Below are positions 45,528-54,445 of a stretch of DNA of 64,000 nt, piece by piece. This DNA is from Aestuariibacter sp. GTDB lineage: Bacteria > Pseudomonadota > Gammaproteobacteria > Enterobacterales > Alteromonadaceae. Positions within the stretch are counted from its first letter, which is position 1, and each line of letters starts with the position of its first letter. Made by a program: the position numbers and the translations under genes. Under the pieces are notes generated by a model. The model was not told where the DNA came from and made no database searches. It saw nothing but the letters and a program-made list of their open reading frames with translations. Location of the stretch: the NCBI GenBank assembly GCA_017794925.1, contig CP051238.1:1037185-1101184 (forward strand). The letters are read 5' to 3'.

Positions 45528-45556
45528 AAACCCCCGCTACGCGGGGGTTTTTGTTT
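45528..45556 (+). terminator. Terminator of the iol operon
   Basis: Stem CCCCCGC/GCGGGGG with a TAC loop, extended by AAA/TTT, and followed by TTTTTGTTT. Confidence 0.95.
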
Positions 45557-45580
45557 CCAGGGATACCTTAATAAATCGAT

Positions 45581-46501
45581 ATGAGTGATAAACCTTCATC
45601 ACAGCTACATGCACATTTACTGCTTGTTGCTGTTACCTTATTGGCCGCAACGGGATGGCTGTTTTCTAAATCAGCGCTTGTTGCTACTACACCGATGTTT
45701 TTTTTAGCGATCCGCTTTATTACATCTGCCATGTTAATGGGGATGGCGACGCCGGGCGTGATAGTTAAAGCGACCACTAAACACGTTAGGAATGCGTTGC
45801 TAACCGGTTTGCTATTGGGCTTACAGACCTCTGTATGGGGGGCGGCATTAGCACTTTCTTCCGGGCTTGGTGTGGGGGCTTTTTTAATTAGCCTAAGTTT
45901 CCTACTGATACCTGTTACAGGCCTGGCATTTGGCTATCGAGCTCAAAGGCAAACCTGGATAGCTATTACTATTGCATTGCCCGGTGTTGGTTTACTGGCA
46001 TTTCGAAACGGGTTTACGCTGGCGCCGTCTGATGGTTTGTTTTTGATATCAGCGCTGCTTTACGCAGTGTATTTCAATATCAACGGACGCCTTTGTGCAG
46101 GCATTCCGCCTGTTACACAAACATTTTATCAGATGTTTTCAGCCAGCTTGGCGTGCGCCATCGCCTATGTCCTCTGGGAATCTGATACTGAACAGCATAT
46201 TGGCGATGTGTGGCACTGGGTGCTGTTAAGTGTGGTATTTGCCACCTGGCTGCGATTCTTTCTGTTATTGAAAGCGCAAAGCATGTCACCCGAAGGCCAG
46301 GGAGCCATTGTCATGACACTCGAACCAGTATGGGTAGCACTATTAGGTGTGTTTGTAATGGATGAAATGCTGAGTGTTGCGTCGGTGAGTGGAATGGCGA
46401 TTATATTTCTTGCGTTGATAGTCAATTCAATTGGTACGGTGCGTTCTGCTCGGCAGGCAAAAAAGGCCCGGTTAGCGGCTGAGTTAAATAGCCAGGTATA
46501 A
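45581..46501 (+). CDS. EamA/DMT-family membrane transporter
   Basis: 306 residues with about ten predicted membrane segments in two EamA repeats. The first starts LHAHLLLVAVTLLAATGWLFSKSAL; the second contains LEPVWVALLGVFVMDEMLSVASVSGMAIIFLAL, the usual C-terminal signature. Such proteins move amino acids, metabolites or nucleotide sugars; direction and substrate are unknown. It lies between the iol operon terminator and convergent iolB, with no operator copy of its own and only a weak ribosome site, so a link with inositol is uncertain. Confidence 0.8.
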   Translation: MSDKPSSQLHAHLLLVAVTLLAATGWLFSKSALVATTPMFFLAIRFITSAMLMGMATPGVIVKATTKHVRNALLTGLLLGLQTSVWGAALALSSGLGVGAFLISLSFLLIPVTGLAFGYRAQRQTWIAITIALPGVGLLAFRNGFTLAPSDGLFLISALLYAVYFNINGRLCAGIPPVTQTFYQMFSASLACAIAYVLWESDTEQHIGDVWHWVLLSVVFATWLRFFLLLKAQSMSPEGQGAIVMTLEPVWVALLGVFVMDEMLSVASVSGMAIIFLALIVNSIGTVRSARQAKKARLAAELNSQV

Positions 46502-46543
46502 AAAACTGGTCAGGCGCACCATGCCTCGCCATGCCTGACCAGT
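46499..46543 (-). terminator. Terminator of iolB
   Basis: Perfect 11-base stem ACTGGTCAGGC/GCCTGACCAGT with a 17-base loop; the minus strand continues with six T. It begins at the stop codon of the convergent EamA gene. Confidence 0.85.
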
Positions 46544-46559
46544 CGCGAAAAGCGTTTAC

Positions 46560-47375
46560 TTATTCACCATAAGCCGGTGAGTTGACCCAATTGTGTGCCT
46601 CTTCCCACACAAAGCACCAGCGGCGATCAGGACCCGCCATCACGTTCAAATAGTAGCTGTTGTAGCCTGCCAGGGTGGCAACAGGGTGGTAGCCTTTCGG
46701 TACCTGAACCACGTCTTTGTCGTAAGCGGCCATGGATTCATCTATTTCACCGTCTTCTGTATAAACACGTTGGAATACAAAGCCTTGTGGTGGATCAATG
46801 CGATGATAATAGGTTTCTTCCAGGTAAGTTTCGTGTGGCGCGTTGTCCTGGTCGTGTTTGTGAGACGGATAGGAACTGGTGTTGCCTTCATCGGTATACA
46901 CTTCCACAACTAATAGGCTGTCTGCAGGTTCTGTTTCCGGCAATATGTTGTGAACGTGGCGTTTGTTAAACCCTTTGCCTCGGGACTCTGAGCCGATATC
47001 CTCCGGTGCAATCAATCTGGCCTGATGCCCCTTTTTACCCGGCGCTTTACATACTGCTAATTCAAGATCGGTCAGTGCTGTTACACTGAACTGGTCTTCG
47101 TTAGGCACATAAACCGCATAAGGCTTTTTGCGTTCAAATGGGCTCATGCGGTCGCCAATGGCAGGCAAGTCCAGTGTATTGGTCTTAACGTCAGCTTTAC
47201 CGGCTACCAGCACCAGGCACACTTCAGTGTCGCCTGTCTCCTGTGAAATCTCTTCACCGGCTTTTAGTTCGAATACTTCAAACCCTACATACTTCCAACC
47301 GGCAGTTTCAGGTGAAATTAACTGTGTCTGGCCAGCGTCATCCGGCGAATGATATTTCGACAGCAATTTAGGCAT
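46560..47375 (-). CDS. iolB: 5-Deoxy-glucuronate isomerase
   Basis: 271 residues, a bicupin typical of IolB. YPSHKHDQDN carries the His ligands, followed by YLEETYYHRIDPPQGFVFQRVYT and VQVPKGYHPVATLAGYNSYYLNVMAG, both highly conserved in IolB. It converts 5-deoxy-glucuronate to 5-dehydro-2-deoxy-gluconate, the substrate of IolC. It is the only core iol gene outside the operon, on the opposite strand, with its own operator at 47430 and a GAGGAA ribosome site. Confidence 0.94.
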   Translation of the reverse strand: MPKLLSKYHSPDDAGQTQLISPETAGWKYVGFEVFELKAGEEISQETGDTEVCLVLVAGKADVKTNTLDLPAIGDRMSPFERKKPYAVYVPNEDQFSVTALTDLELAVCKAPGKKGHQARLIAPEDIGSESRGKGFNKRHVHNILPETEPADSLLVVEVYTDEGNTSSYPSHKHDQDNAPHETYLEETYYHRIDPPQGFVFQRVYTEDGEIDESMAAYDKDVVQVPKGYHPVATLAGYNSYYLNVMAGPDRRWCFVWEEAHNWVNSPAYGE

Positions 47376-47429
47376 AGGGCGTTCCTCATGAAGAATCAGT
47401 TTATTTTGTTAACAAAACGATACCTTAAA

Positions 47430-47445
47430 TGAAAAAAATATTCCA
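47430..47445. promoter_or_regulatory. Putative IolR operator 7
   Basis: TGAAAAAAATATTCCA, two deviations from the consensus, 55 bases upstream of iolB. Confidence 0.55.
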
Positions 47446-47654
47446 TTAAATATTCATTTTGAAATTAAAAATCCAAGTGGTCACTGTCATGCTTAGGTTA
47501 CATATAGCCATTGATCTATGGGCTTGTTTGGAAGATCTGTACCGATAAATAGAAGCATAGACAAATTAAACTATTGAACAATAGGCAGACAGATTATGCC
47601 TCGCTAGTATGAATTCATAACATGTTATTTACATGATTTAACAGGAGAGTTTAA

Positions 47655-47795
47655 ATGATTACACATAAAGTTGTGATTGCAGATCACTCAACTGAAATGC
47701 GTTTTAAGCGCTTATTTAAAGATCCTAATTTGTATTGTTTGCTCATCGGTGTGTCGTTGCTTGTAGGCATCGATGTATTGTTTTCAGCGATATAA
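47655..47795 (+). CDS. Small membrane peptide, 46 residues
   Basis: The ATG at 47655 is preceded by AGGAGAG. The product starts MITHKVVIADHSTEMRFKRL and ends with one hydrophobic segment of about 20 residues (LYCLLIGVSLLVGIDVLFSA), so it is a single-pass membrane peptide with a positively charged cytoplasmic side. A strong terminator at 47854-47883 on the same strand supports an independent transcript. I do not recognise a family. Confidence 0.6.
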   Translation: MITHKVVIADHSTEMRFKRLFKDPNLYCLLIGVSLLVGIDVLFSAI

Positions 47796-47853
47796 CGTTA
47801 CCTATCCTGGCAGCCATGTTGACCCACAACCTCCAGTGTTAGTATATCGCTCA

Positions 47854-47883
47854 GTCGCTAGCTTTCTTGGCTAGCGACGTTTT
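47854..47883 (+). terminator. Terminator after the small peptide gene
   Basis: Stem GTCGCTAGC/GCTAGCGAC with a seven-base loop, followed by GTTTTATC. Confidence 0.75.
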
Positions 47884-47895
47884 ATCATAGAAATA

Positions 47896-49929
47896 TTAAA
47901 ATTTGTAAGTAATACCTGCCCGCACGGCCCTTGGCTCAATCGGATGATAGTGGTTGTCGTCCACACCCTCAGATACTTCGTTGTTCAAACGACTGGCATA
48001 CCAATAATCTATGTCGTGATCGCGACTGTCGAACAGATTCAACAGCGTTAATTCTGCTTTCCAATTATTCATCTCATAAGCCAGATTGGCGTTTACCACC
48101 GTAAATGAATCTGATTGACGGGACTTAGTACTGTCCAGAGTTCGTTTACCGAAATGACGCACCCGTAAACCCGTGCGAATAGTGTCAGTAGCCTGCCAGT
48201 TTAGACCGAGGCTAGCAACGAACGGCACGCTACCGTCAATGTAGTTACCTTCACCCTCTTCGTTTTCGGTAAAGCGGCCCTGCGTCCAGGCAAGTTCCAC
48301 ATCGGCAGTCAGATTGCTGTTAAACCAGTAATAACCAGAGAATTCCGCGCCCCACCGTTTTGACGCCCGACTGGCTTCGGTATTACCGGCATCACCGACA
48401 AAGACCAGCTCGGAATCGTTACGCAACTGCCAGACGGCAAAAGACGCGTTGTAATACCGGTATTTGGCTACCCGGATACCGATTTCGCTGCCTACGCCGC
48501 GGACCAATAAATCAACTGGCGTTGCGGGTTCCAGCGTTACTGGGTCTACACTAATGACTGCGCCTCTGGCGTCATTGGAGTGGAAAGATTGTCCTGCATT
48601 GGCGTACACCTGCCATGCGTCGTTTATGATATAGCTGACTCCGCCCTTAATGCTTACCAGGCTATCGCTTTCGGAGCCGCTGTTTGCTGCAAGGTCGCTG
48701 CTTACATCGGCCCATAGCGTGTCGTGTCGCACACCGATATGCACAGGCAGGTTATCGGTAATGTCTATGTTGAGTTCGTAAAATGCGGCTATGGATTGTT
48801 CGTTGATATCGTCACGGCGAACAGTGCCGATACGGCTGCGGTTTTCAGTATTGAACAGCCCGATATCATTTATATCATCCTGACGGTATTCCACGCCGGC
48901 CATGTGGTGGGCATGCAAGCTACCTATTTTATTAGAATGAAGATAGGTTACCGAGCCACCGCTAAGAATACGCTCGTCGAGTTGTTCAAATTGGTCTCCC
49001 TGTTCCGGGTTATCGAGAAAGTAAGTAAAGTTGGAGAACAGGTTCAGCTGACTTTTAATGCTGTAGGCATTGACTACCCATTCACTGTTTTGCCAGTTCA
49101 TCGACAAACTGTAACGGGACGAATCGCCACCCAGGCCGTTATCCAGTGAACCAAATTCGTCAATGATCCCGGATGCAACTGCGCGGGCAGGGATTTGGTC
49201 AGCAGAATTCCAGCTGTTGCCATAGCCCATGAAAGTAACACGTAGCAGGCTGTCATCGTTACTGTGTTGATAGCGAACGAGCACGTTCTTTTTATTGATA
49301 TCTTCGTTAATGTCCGTCCAGGGCCCATCATAGCCCTGCCATTCCGCACCAACAGCCAGGTTGCTGTTGTCTTGTGTGAAATTGGTGGCAGCCACGGCAC
49401 GTTGGTAACTGTATTCGCCCAGTTCAAACTTGATAAACGGCTGTTCGAATTTAGAGGTCAATGCAAAGTTGGCACTACCGGCCAATGAAAAGTCACCCTG
49501 AATGGCCCGGTACGGCCCCTTTTGATAATCGATACGCTGGATAAACTCCGGCGTAATAAAATTCAGGTCGCTGTATCCCTGCCCATGGCCATGGCTGCGC
49601 ATGTTAACGGGCATACCGTCCACCAGAATACTGAAATCAGTGCCGTGGTCTAAATTAAACCCCCGCAGAAAGTACTGATTCGCTTTACCTGAGCCACTGT
49701 GTTGCGTGACTACCATGCCGGGCACAAATTCGAGGATTTCGCCTGCCCGGGCAATAGGGCGGATTTCGATGTCGCCATAGCCAATGACGCCTTCTGACGC
49801 AGAAATAGAATCACCAATCAGATCGCTTTGACGGCCATAGACCACCATACGCTCGAAGTCCGGGCCATCGGCAAATACGGCAGGTGTGAAGAATAAACAA
49901 AACGATAAGGAACTCAGGTGAAACTTCAT
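47896..49929 (-). CDS. TonB-dependent receptor
   Basis: 677 residues. A signal peptide (MKFHLSSLSFCLFFTPAVFA) is followed by a plug with RAGEILEFVPGMVVTQHSGSG, NQYFLRGFNLDHGTDFSILVDG and MPVNMRSHGHGQGYSDLNFI. This HSGSGKANQYFLRG pattern marks a receptor subgroup distinct from siderophore receptors; its ligands are not well established. The His-rich HGHGQG loop could contact a metal. The barrel ends AGITYKF. It stands alone, with no obvious operator and a weak ribosome site; the ligand is unknown. Confidence 0.88.
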   Translation of the reverse strand: MKFHLSSLSFCLFFTPAVFADGPDFERMVVYGRQSDLIGDSISASEGVIGYGDIEIRPIARAGEILEFVPGMVVTQHSGSGKANQYFLRGFNLDHGTDFSILVDGMPVNMRSHGHGQGYSDLNFITPEFIQRIDYQKGPYRAIQGDFSLAGSANFALTSKFEQPFIKFELGEYSYQRAVAATNFTQDNSNLAVGAEWQGYDGPWTDINEDINKKNVLVRYQHSNDDSLLRVTFMGYGNSWNSADQIPARAVASGIIDEFGSLDNGLGGDSSRYSLSMNWQNSEWVVNAYSIKSQLNLFSNFTYFLDNPEQGDQFEQLDERILSGGSVTYLHSNKIGSLHAHHMAGVEYRQDDINDIGLFNTENRSRIGTVRRDDINEQSIAAFYELNIDITDNLPVHIGVRHDTLWADVSSDLAANSGSESDSLVSIKGGVSYIINDAWQVYANAGQSFHSNDARGAVISVDPVTLEPATPVDLLVRGVGSEIGIRVAKYRYYNASFAVWQLRNDSELVFVGDAGNTEASRASKRWGAEFSGYYWFNSNLTADVELAWTQGRFTENEEGEGNYIDGSVPFVASLGLNWQATDTIRTGLRVRHFGKRTLDSTKSRQSDSFTVVNANLAYEMNNWKAELTLLNLFDSRDHDIDYWYASRLNNEVSEGVDDNHYHPIEPRAVRAGITYKF

Positions 49930-50041
49930 AGGAATAGGTAAATCTGTGTTAAGTGTTGAAGATAGTACGCTTAAGATTAGCTGCTGGACGCAACAATCGT
50001 AAAAAAGTACCGGAATTTAAACAGATTTAGTTAGGAATGCT

Positions 50042-50068
50042 ACGCAGTGTATCGGGGATACACTGCGT
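50042..50068 (-). terminator. Hairpin after fghA, probable terminator
   Basis: Perfect 12-base stem ACGCAGTGTATC/GATACACTGCGT with a GGG loop, 11 bases after the fghA stop. There is no real T run on the minus strand, so termination may be inefficient or the hairpin may protect the 3' end. Confidence 0.55.
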
Positions 50069-50078
50069 TTAGTCGGAA

Positions 50079-50918
50079 TTACTTTGACAGGTGCTCTGCG
50101 TGGAACCGCAGGTGCTCCTCGATAAACGAGGCAATGAAATAATAGCTGTGATCGTAACCATCGTGCTGGCGGATAACGATGGGGTAGTCCTTTTCAGCAG
50201 CTACCGCTGCGAGTGCTGATGGCATGAGCTGTTCTTTCAGAAAGCTGTCATCCAGCCCCTGATCAACCATCATCGGCAACGCGTCCTTGCTTTGCTTCAT
50301 GAGCGCGACGGTGTCGTATTCCTGCCAGGTGTTTTTGTCTTCTCCTAAGTAAGCGGTGAACGCTTTTTCACCCCAAGGGCATTGGGTGGGATGACAAATA
50401 GGACTGAATGCACTTGCAGAGCTGTAACGCTGCGGGTTCTTTAATGCGATGCTCAAGGCGCCGTGTCCACCCATGGAATGTCCACTGATTGCACGTTGCT
50501 GTGTAACCGGAAAGTGGGCTTCAATTAACCCGGGCAGCTCCGAAACCACATAATCGTACATGTGGTAATGTGAAGACCACGGGGCCTGTGTGGCATTGAG
50601 ATAGAACCCTGCACCCTGGCCCAAATCATAGCCATCGTCATTGGCTACGTTGTCGCCTCGAGGAGAGGTGTCTGGCGCGACAATCGCCATACCCAGTTCC
50701 GCGGCCATTCGCTGCGCACCGGCTTTCTGCATAAAATTTTCATCGGTACAGGTTAGGCCTGACAACCAGTATAAAACAGGGACTTTGGTGCCGTTGCCAC
50801 ACTGAGGCGGAAGATAAATCGCGAAGCGCATGCGGCAGTGGGTTGTCGTGGATTCATGCGAGTATTGCTTATGCCACCCACCGAAACTTTTATTGCTGCT
50901 GATATGCTCAATAGTCAT
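50079..50918 (-). CDS. fghA: S-formylglutathione hydrolase
   Basis: 279 residues, an esterase-D-type alpha/beta hydrolase. Hallmarks are [46 protein letters not shown] and the nucleophile motif [10 protein letters not shown]; the catalytic His is in [10 protein letters not shown]. It splits S-formylglutathione into formate and glutathione in the cytoplasm, completing formaldehyde detoxification after AdhC. It lies 66 bases downstream of adhC, separated by a strong hairpin. Confidence 0.94.
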   Translation of the reverse strand: MTIEHISSNKSFGGWHKQYSHESTTTHCRMRFAIYLPPQCGNGTKVPVLYWLSGLTCTDENFMQKAGAQRMAAELGMAIVAPDTSPRGDNVANDDGYDLGQGAGFYLNATQAPWSSHYHMYDYVVSELPGLIEAHFPVTQQRAISGHSMGGHGALSIALKNPQRYSSASAFSPICHPTQCPWGEKAFTAYLGEDKNTWQEYDTVALMKQSKDALPMMVDQGLDDSFLKEQLMPSALAAVAAEKDYPIVIRQHDGYDHSYYFIASFIEEHLRFHAEHLSK

Positions 50919-50933
50919 AGTATTGAATTCCGT

Positions 50934-50978
50934 GAAAAATGCGTCGCTACCGGATGTGGGTCAATGTGGTAGCGACGC
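50934..50978 (-). terminator. Terminator-like hairpin between adhC and fghA
   Basis: Perfect 11-base stem GCGTCGCTACC/GGTAGCGACGC with a 16-base loop; the minus strand continues ATTTTTC. It could reduce fghA expression relative to adhC. Confidence 0.7.
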
Positions 50979-50984
50979 TCAGTA

Positions 50985-52112
<1,128 letters not shown>

Positions 52113-52185
52113 TCAATAAATTCCTTGATGATGGTTTAACTAATAACACTAAATAGTGTAGTTGCGTTATTCTGAGTAACAATAG

Positions 52186-52219
52186 TAGTATTTGGTAAAT
52201 CACTTTTACTATTTGGTAA
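52186..52219. promoter_or_regulatory. Two direct repeats between adhC and the LysR gene
   Basis: TAGTATTTGGTAA (52186-52198) and TACTATTTGGTAA (52207-52219) differ at one base and are spaced 21 bases apart, two helical turns. A shorter dyad ACACTA-AA-TAGTGT lies at 52146-52159. They are probable binding sites for the LysR protein. Confidence 0.55.
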
Positions 52220-52229
52220 TAATGCTGGC

Positions 52230-53099
52230 ATGGCAAACTGGGAAGGTATTAACGAATTTGTCGCAGTCGCTGAATTACAAAGCTTTTCTGCTGCCGCAAA
52301 ACGGCTGGGGTTATCCACGGCCCAGGTATCACGGCAAGTCGTAAAATTAGAAAACCGTCTGGGCAGCAAGTTGCTAAACCGTACCACGCGCGTAGTGGCC
52401 TTAACGGATACCGGTGAGACGTTTTATCGCCACTGCCAGCCAATTCTGGAGGAACTGAATGCAGCAGAGCGGGTGATTACCGATTTGCAGGCAAAGCCTT
52501 CGGGTAAGCTGGTAATGACCGCCCCCGTTACGTATGGTGAGCGCATCATTGCGCCGGTAATCAATGATATTGCTGCTGCACATCCCGAGTTAGAAATCCA
52601 TCTGAATTTAACCAATCAGCTGGTGGATTTAATTCACGATGGGTACGATTTGGCTATTCGTCTGGGTACGCTGGAAGACTCGTCATATATAGCACGGCGG
52701 TTGAGTAGTCGTGCCTGGCACATGGCCGCGTCGCCGGATTATCTGACGAAATTCGGCACGCCTCATACTATTTCTGAGCTATCTCAGCACCAGTGTATTC
52801 TGGGCACGTCCGATAGCTGGAAGTTTTCCCGACAGGGTAAAACTGAGTTGGTAAGAGTAAAAGCCCGCATGCGATGTAACAGTGGTGTAGCGGTTATCGA
52901 TGCAGCTTTAAAAGGACTGGGCATAGTGCAATTGCCGGATTACTACATCAATCCTTATTTGGACTCCGGTGAGCTGGTTGAAGTCATGTCGGGCTATCAG
53001 ATCGCAGATGAGGGGATTTGGGCGATATACCCGTCAACCCGACACTTATCACCAAAGGTTCGACTGGTTATCGACGAATTGGTAACGGCACTACAATAG
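52230..53099 (+). CDS. LysR-family regulator divergent from adhC-fghA
   Basis: 289 residues. The N-terminal winged helix-turn-helix is clear (INEFVAVAELQSFSAAAKRLGLSTAQVSRQVVKLENRLG), followed by the LysR substrate-binding fold. The divergent position next to adhC-fghA makes it the likely activator of formaldehyde detoxification. Ligand and mode are inferred. Confidence 0.9.
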   Translation: MANWEGINEFVAVAELQSFSAAAKRLGLSTAQVSRQVVKLENRLGSKLLNRTTRVVALTDTGETFYRHCQPILEELNAAERVITDLQAKPSGKLVMTAPVTYGERIIAPVINDIAAAHPELEIHLNLTNQLVDLIHDGYDLAIRLGTLEDSSYIARRLSSRAWHMAASPDYLTKFGTPHTISELSQHQCILGTSDSWKFSRQGKTELVRVKARMRCNSGVAVIDAALKGLGIVQLPDYYINPYLDSGELVEVMSGYQIADEGIWAIYPSTRHLSPKVRLVIDELVTALQ

Positions 53100-53120
53100 C
53101 TTATTTCCGTCATTTGCAAA

Positions 53121-53135
53121 TGATAATAATTATTA
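53121..53135. promoter_or_regulatory. Fur box
   Basis: TGATAATAATTATTA matches the 7-1-7 Fur consensus TGATAATNATTATCA at all but one position. The wider GCAAATGATAATAATTATT fits 15 of 19 bases of the classical box. It overlaps the -35 area of the promoter at 53137-53165. Confidence 0.75.
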
Positions 53136-53136
53136 T

Positions 53137-53165
53137 TTGCAAATGAGTCGTGGGTGAAGTACATT
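53137..53165 (+). promoter_or_regulatory. Candidate sigma-70 promoter
   Basis: TTGCAA (53137-53142), a 17-base spacer, and TACATT (53160-53165); four of six bases fit in each box. Transcription would begin near 53172. Confidence 0.5.
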
Positions 53166-53171
53166 AGACCT

Positions 53172-53251
53172 GTACGTAGTTCTTACTAGACGTCTCTTAA
53201 CTCTATTAGGACTCTTTAAGCAGGCTCTCATCCACTAGCCTGCTTTTTTTT
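53172..53251 (+). ncRNA. Candidate Fur-repressed small RNA
   Basis: An 80-base unit runs from the promoter at 53137-53165 to a strong terminator at 53218-53251. It holds no ORF with a ribosome site. It lies between convergent genes (the LysR gene ends at 53099, the peptidase gene at 53280), so the Fur box has no protein gene to control on this strand. The design is that of RyhB/PrrF-type iron-stress RNAs, but I see no sequence similarity to the RyhB core. The alternative is that the segment is just the 3' end of the LysR transcript. Confidence 0.55.
53218..53251 (+). terminator. Strong rho-independent terminator
   Basis: Eight-base stem AAGCAGGC/GCCTGCTT with a 12-base loop and a run of eight T. 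Confidence 0.92.
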
Positions 53252-53279
53252 GCCTGAAATAAAGTGGCCTGCTGCTGCG

Positions 53280-54278
53280 TTATTGCGAGATCGGGTCTTT
53301 TCTGTCCAGCCAGCTTTTCAGGATCGCCAGGGTAATCTGAGGTCGATCACCGTAAAACCCGTGGGCGCCACCAGGAACAACAGCCAATTCTGCACCAGGC
53401 GTCAACGCCAGGTAGTCTTGCACGGTATCGATACGGGCTGAGTCGTACTGACCAATCATAAATAACGTGGTCAACGGGTTAATATCGGCCAGTAAGTGGG
53501 TCGCGTCATAGCTTTTTAATACACCGGTAGAGGAAAACTCACTCGGCCCCCACATGGCGTTGTAGATAACCGGGTTAAAGCCATTGCCGCCGACGTTATC
53601 GTAGTAGTCGAGTTTGGCATTGCTTGGTGTACCCCGGGTGTAATACGCAGAATAGAGCTTGGTGTAAGCCGCGTCGCACACCTCATCTTCTGGTGGTTCT
53701 GCGGACTCGCACAACCCAAGTGTGTCCTGTACCGATTGCGGTGCGGCCTTAACCAACAGGTTGGCGTCCATGATCCAGTGCGGTGTGGATATAAAGGTGC
53801 CGCCCAACACGGTAGACACAGTGTGCTGCGGGTATTTCGCCGTGTATTCCAGTGCCATTGCCGACCCCCAGCTATGCCCAACAACGTGCCATTTGCTAAT
53901 GTTCAGGTGCTGCCGAATGGTTTCCAGTGATTCCACAAACCGTTCAACCCGCCAGTTTGCAGGGTCATTGGGTTGCTCAGACTTGCCGCTGTCGAGTTGG
54001 TCGTACATGATGACCATGCGATCGTCGGCCAGTTCGGTCATGCCGGCGAAACCATTGTGCGTGCCGCCTGGTCCACCGTGAATGAAGATCACAGGCACGG
54101 CGTCTTTATGCTGTAAGCCATTGATCCTGACATACACCTTACCGCCTTCGACTGGCACCATGAGTTCCTTTTCAGGCTTAGCGTAAGGCAATGTGTTGGC
54201 ATTGGCATACTGGGATAACAGGCTGGCAACGAAGAGCAGGGTGACCTGAACCACTGCCAATCGGCGGAATGAAAGCAT
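53280..54278 (-). CDS. Prolyl-iminopeptidase-like alpha/beta hydrolase, exported
   Basis: 332 residues from the ATG at 54278 (MLSFRRLAVVQ), which begins a signal peptide ending YANA; the frame is open to 54362. It has the S33 features HGGPGGTHNGF (oxyanion loop), YDQLDSGKSEQP and the nucleophile Ser136 in GHSWGSAM, with Asp279 (GQYDSAR) and His306 (GGAHGFYG) completing the triad. It probably removes N-terminal proline or cleaves small peptides in the periplasm; other hydrolase activities are possible. It lies upstream of no close partner but in a region rich in peptidases. Confidence 0.8.
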   Translation of the reverse strand: MLSFRRLAVVQVTLLFVASLLSQYANANTLPYAKPEKELMVPVEGGKVYVRINGLQHKDAVPVIFIHGGPGGTHNGFAGMTELADDRMVIMYDQLDSGKSEQPNDPANWRVERFVESLETIRQHLNISKWHVVGHSWGSAMALEYTAKYPQHTVSTVLGGTFISTPHWIMDANLLVKAAPQSVQDTLGLCESAEPPEDEVCDAAYTKLYSAYYTRGTPSNAKLDYYDNVGGNGFNPVIYNAMWGPSEFSSTGVLKSYDATHLLADINPLTTLFMIGQYDSARIDTVQDYLALTPGAELAVVPGGAHGFYGDRPQITLAILKSWLDRKDPISQ

Positions 54279-54445
54279 AAAACAGACCTTTGTTAGAGCA
54301 GGTGAGTAGTGTGCTGGAGTATAAGTGTGTTTATGCAGCGACACCATAGCGCGCAGGTTCAAACCCGGGAATGGCGCGTTGACGAAAAGTATTGAAGGGT
54401 ATGAAGGCAGTGATTGGAGGCAGCAACTGCCGCCTCCTAAACGAG

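Noticed and set aside
45581..46501. EamA transporter as an inositol importer
   Set aside because: It lies after the operon terminator, has no copy of the operator, and the family usually exports small metabolites.
48724..49149. Long plus-strand ORF of 141 residues
   Set aside because: It lies wholly inside the TonB receptor gene, with no ribosome site and no recognisable domain.
53250..53441. Plus-strand 63-residue ORF after the sRNA terminator
   Set aside because: It begins just after a strong terminator, lacks a ribosome site and overlaps the peptidase gene on the other strand.
54416..54437. Terminator after the M14 gene
   Set aside because: A GGAGGC/GCCTCC stem is present but no T run follows on the minus strand, so I did not call it.
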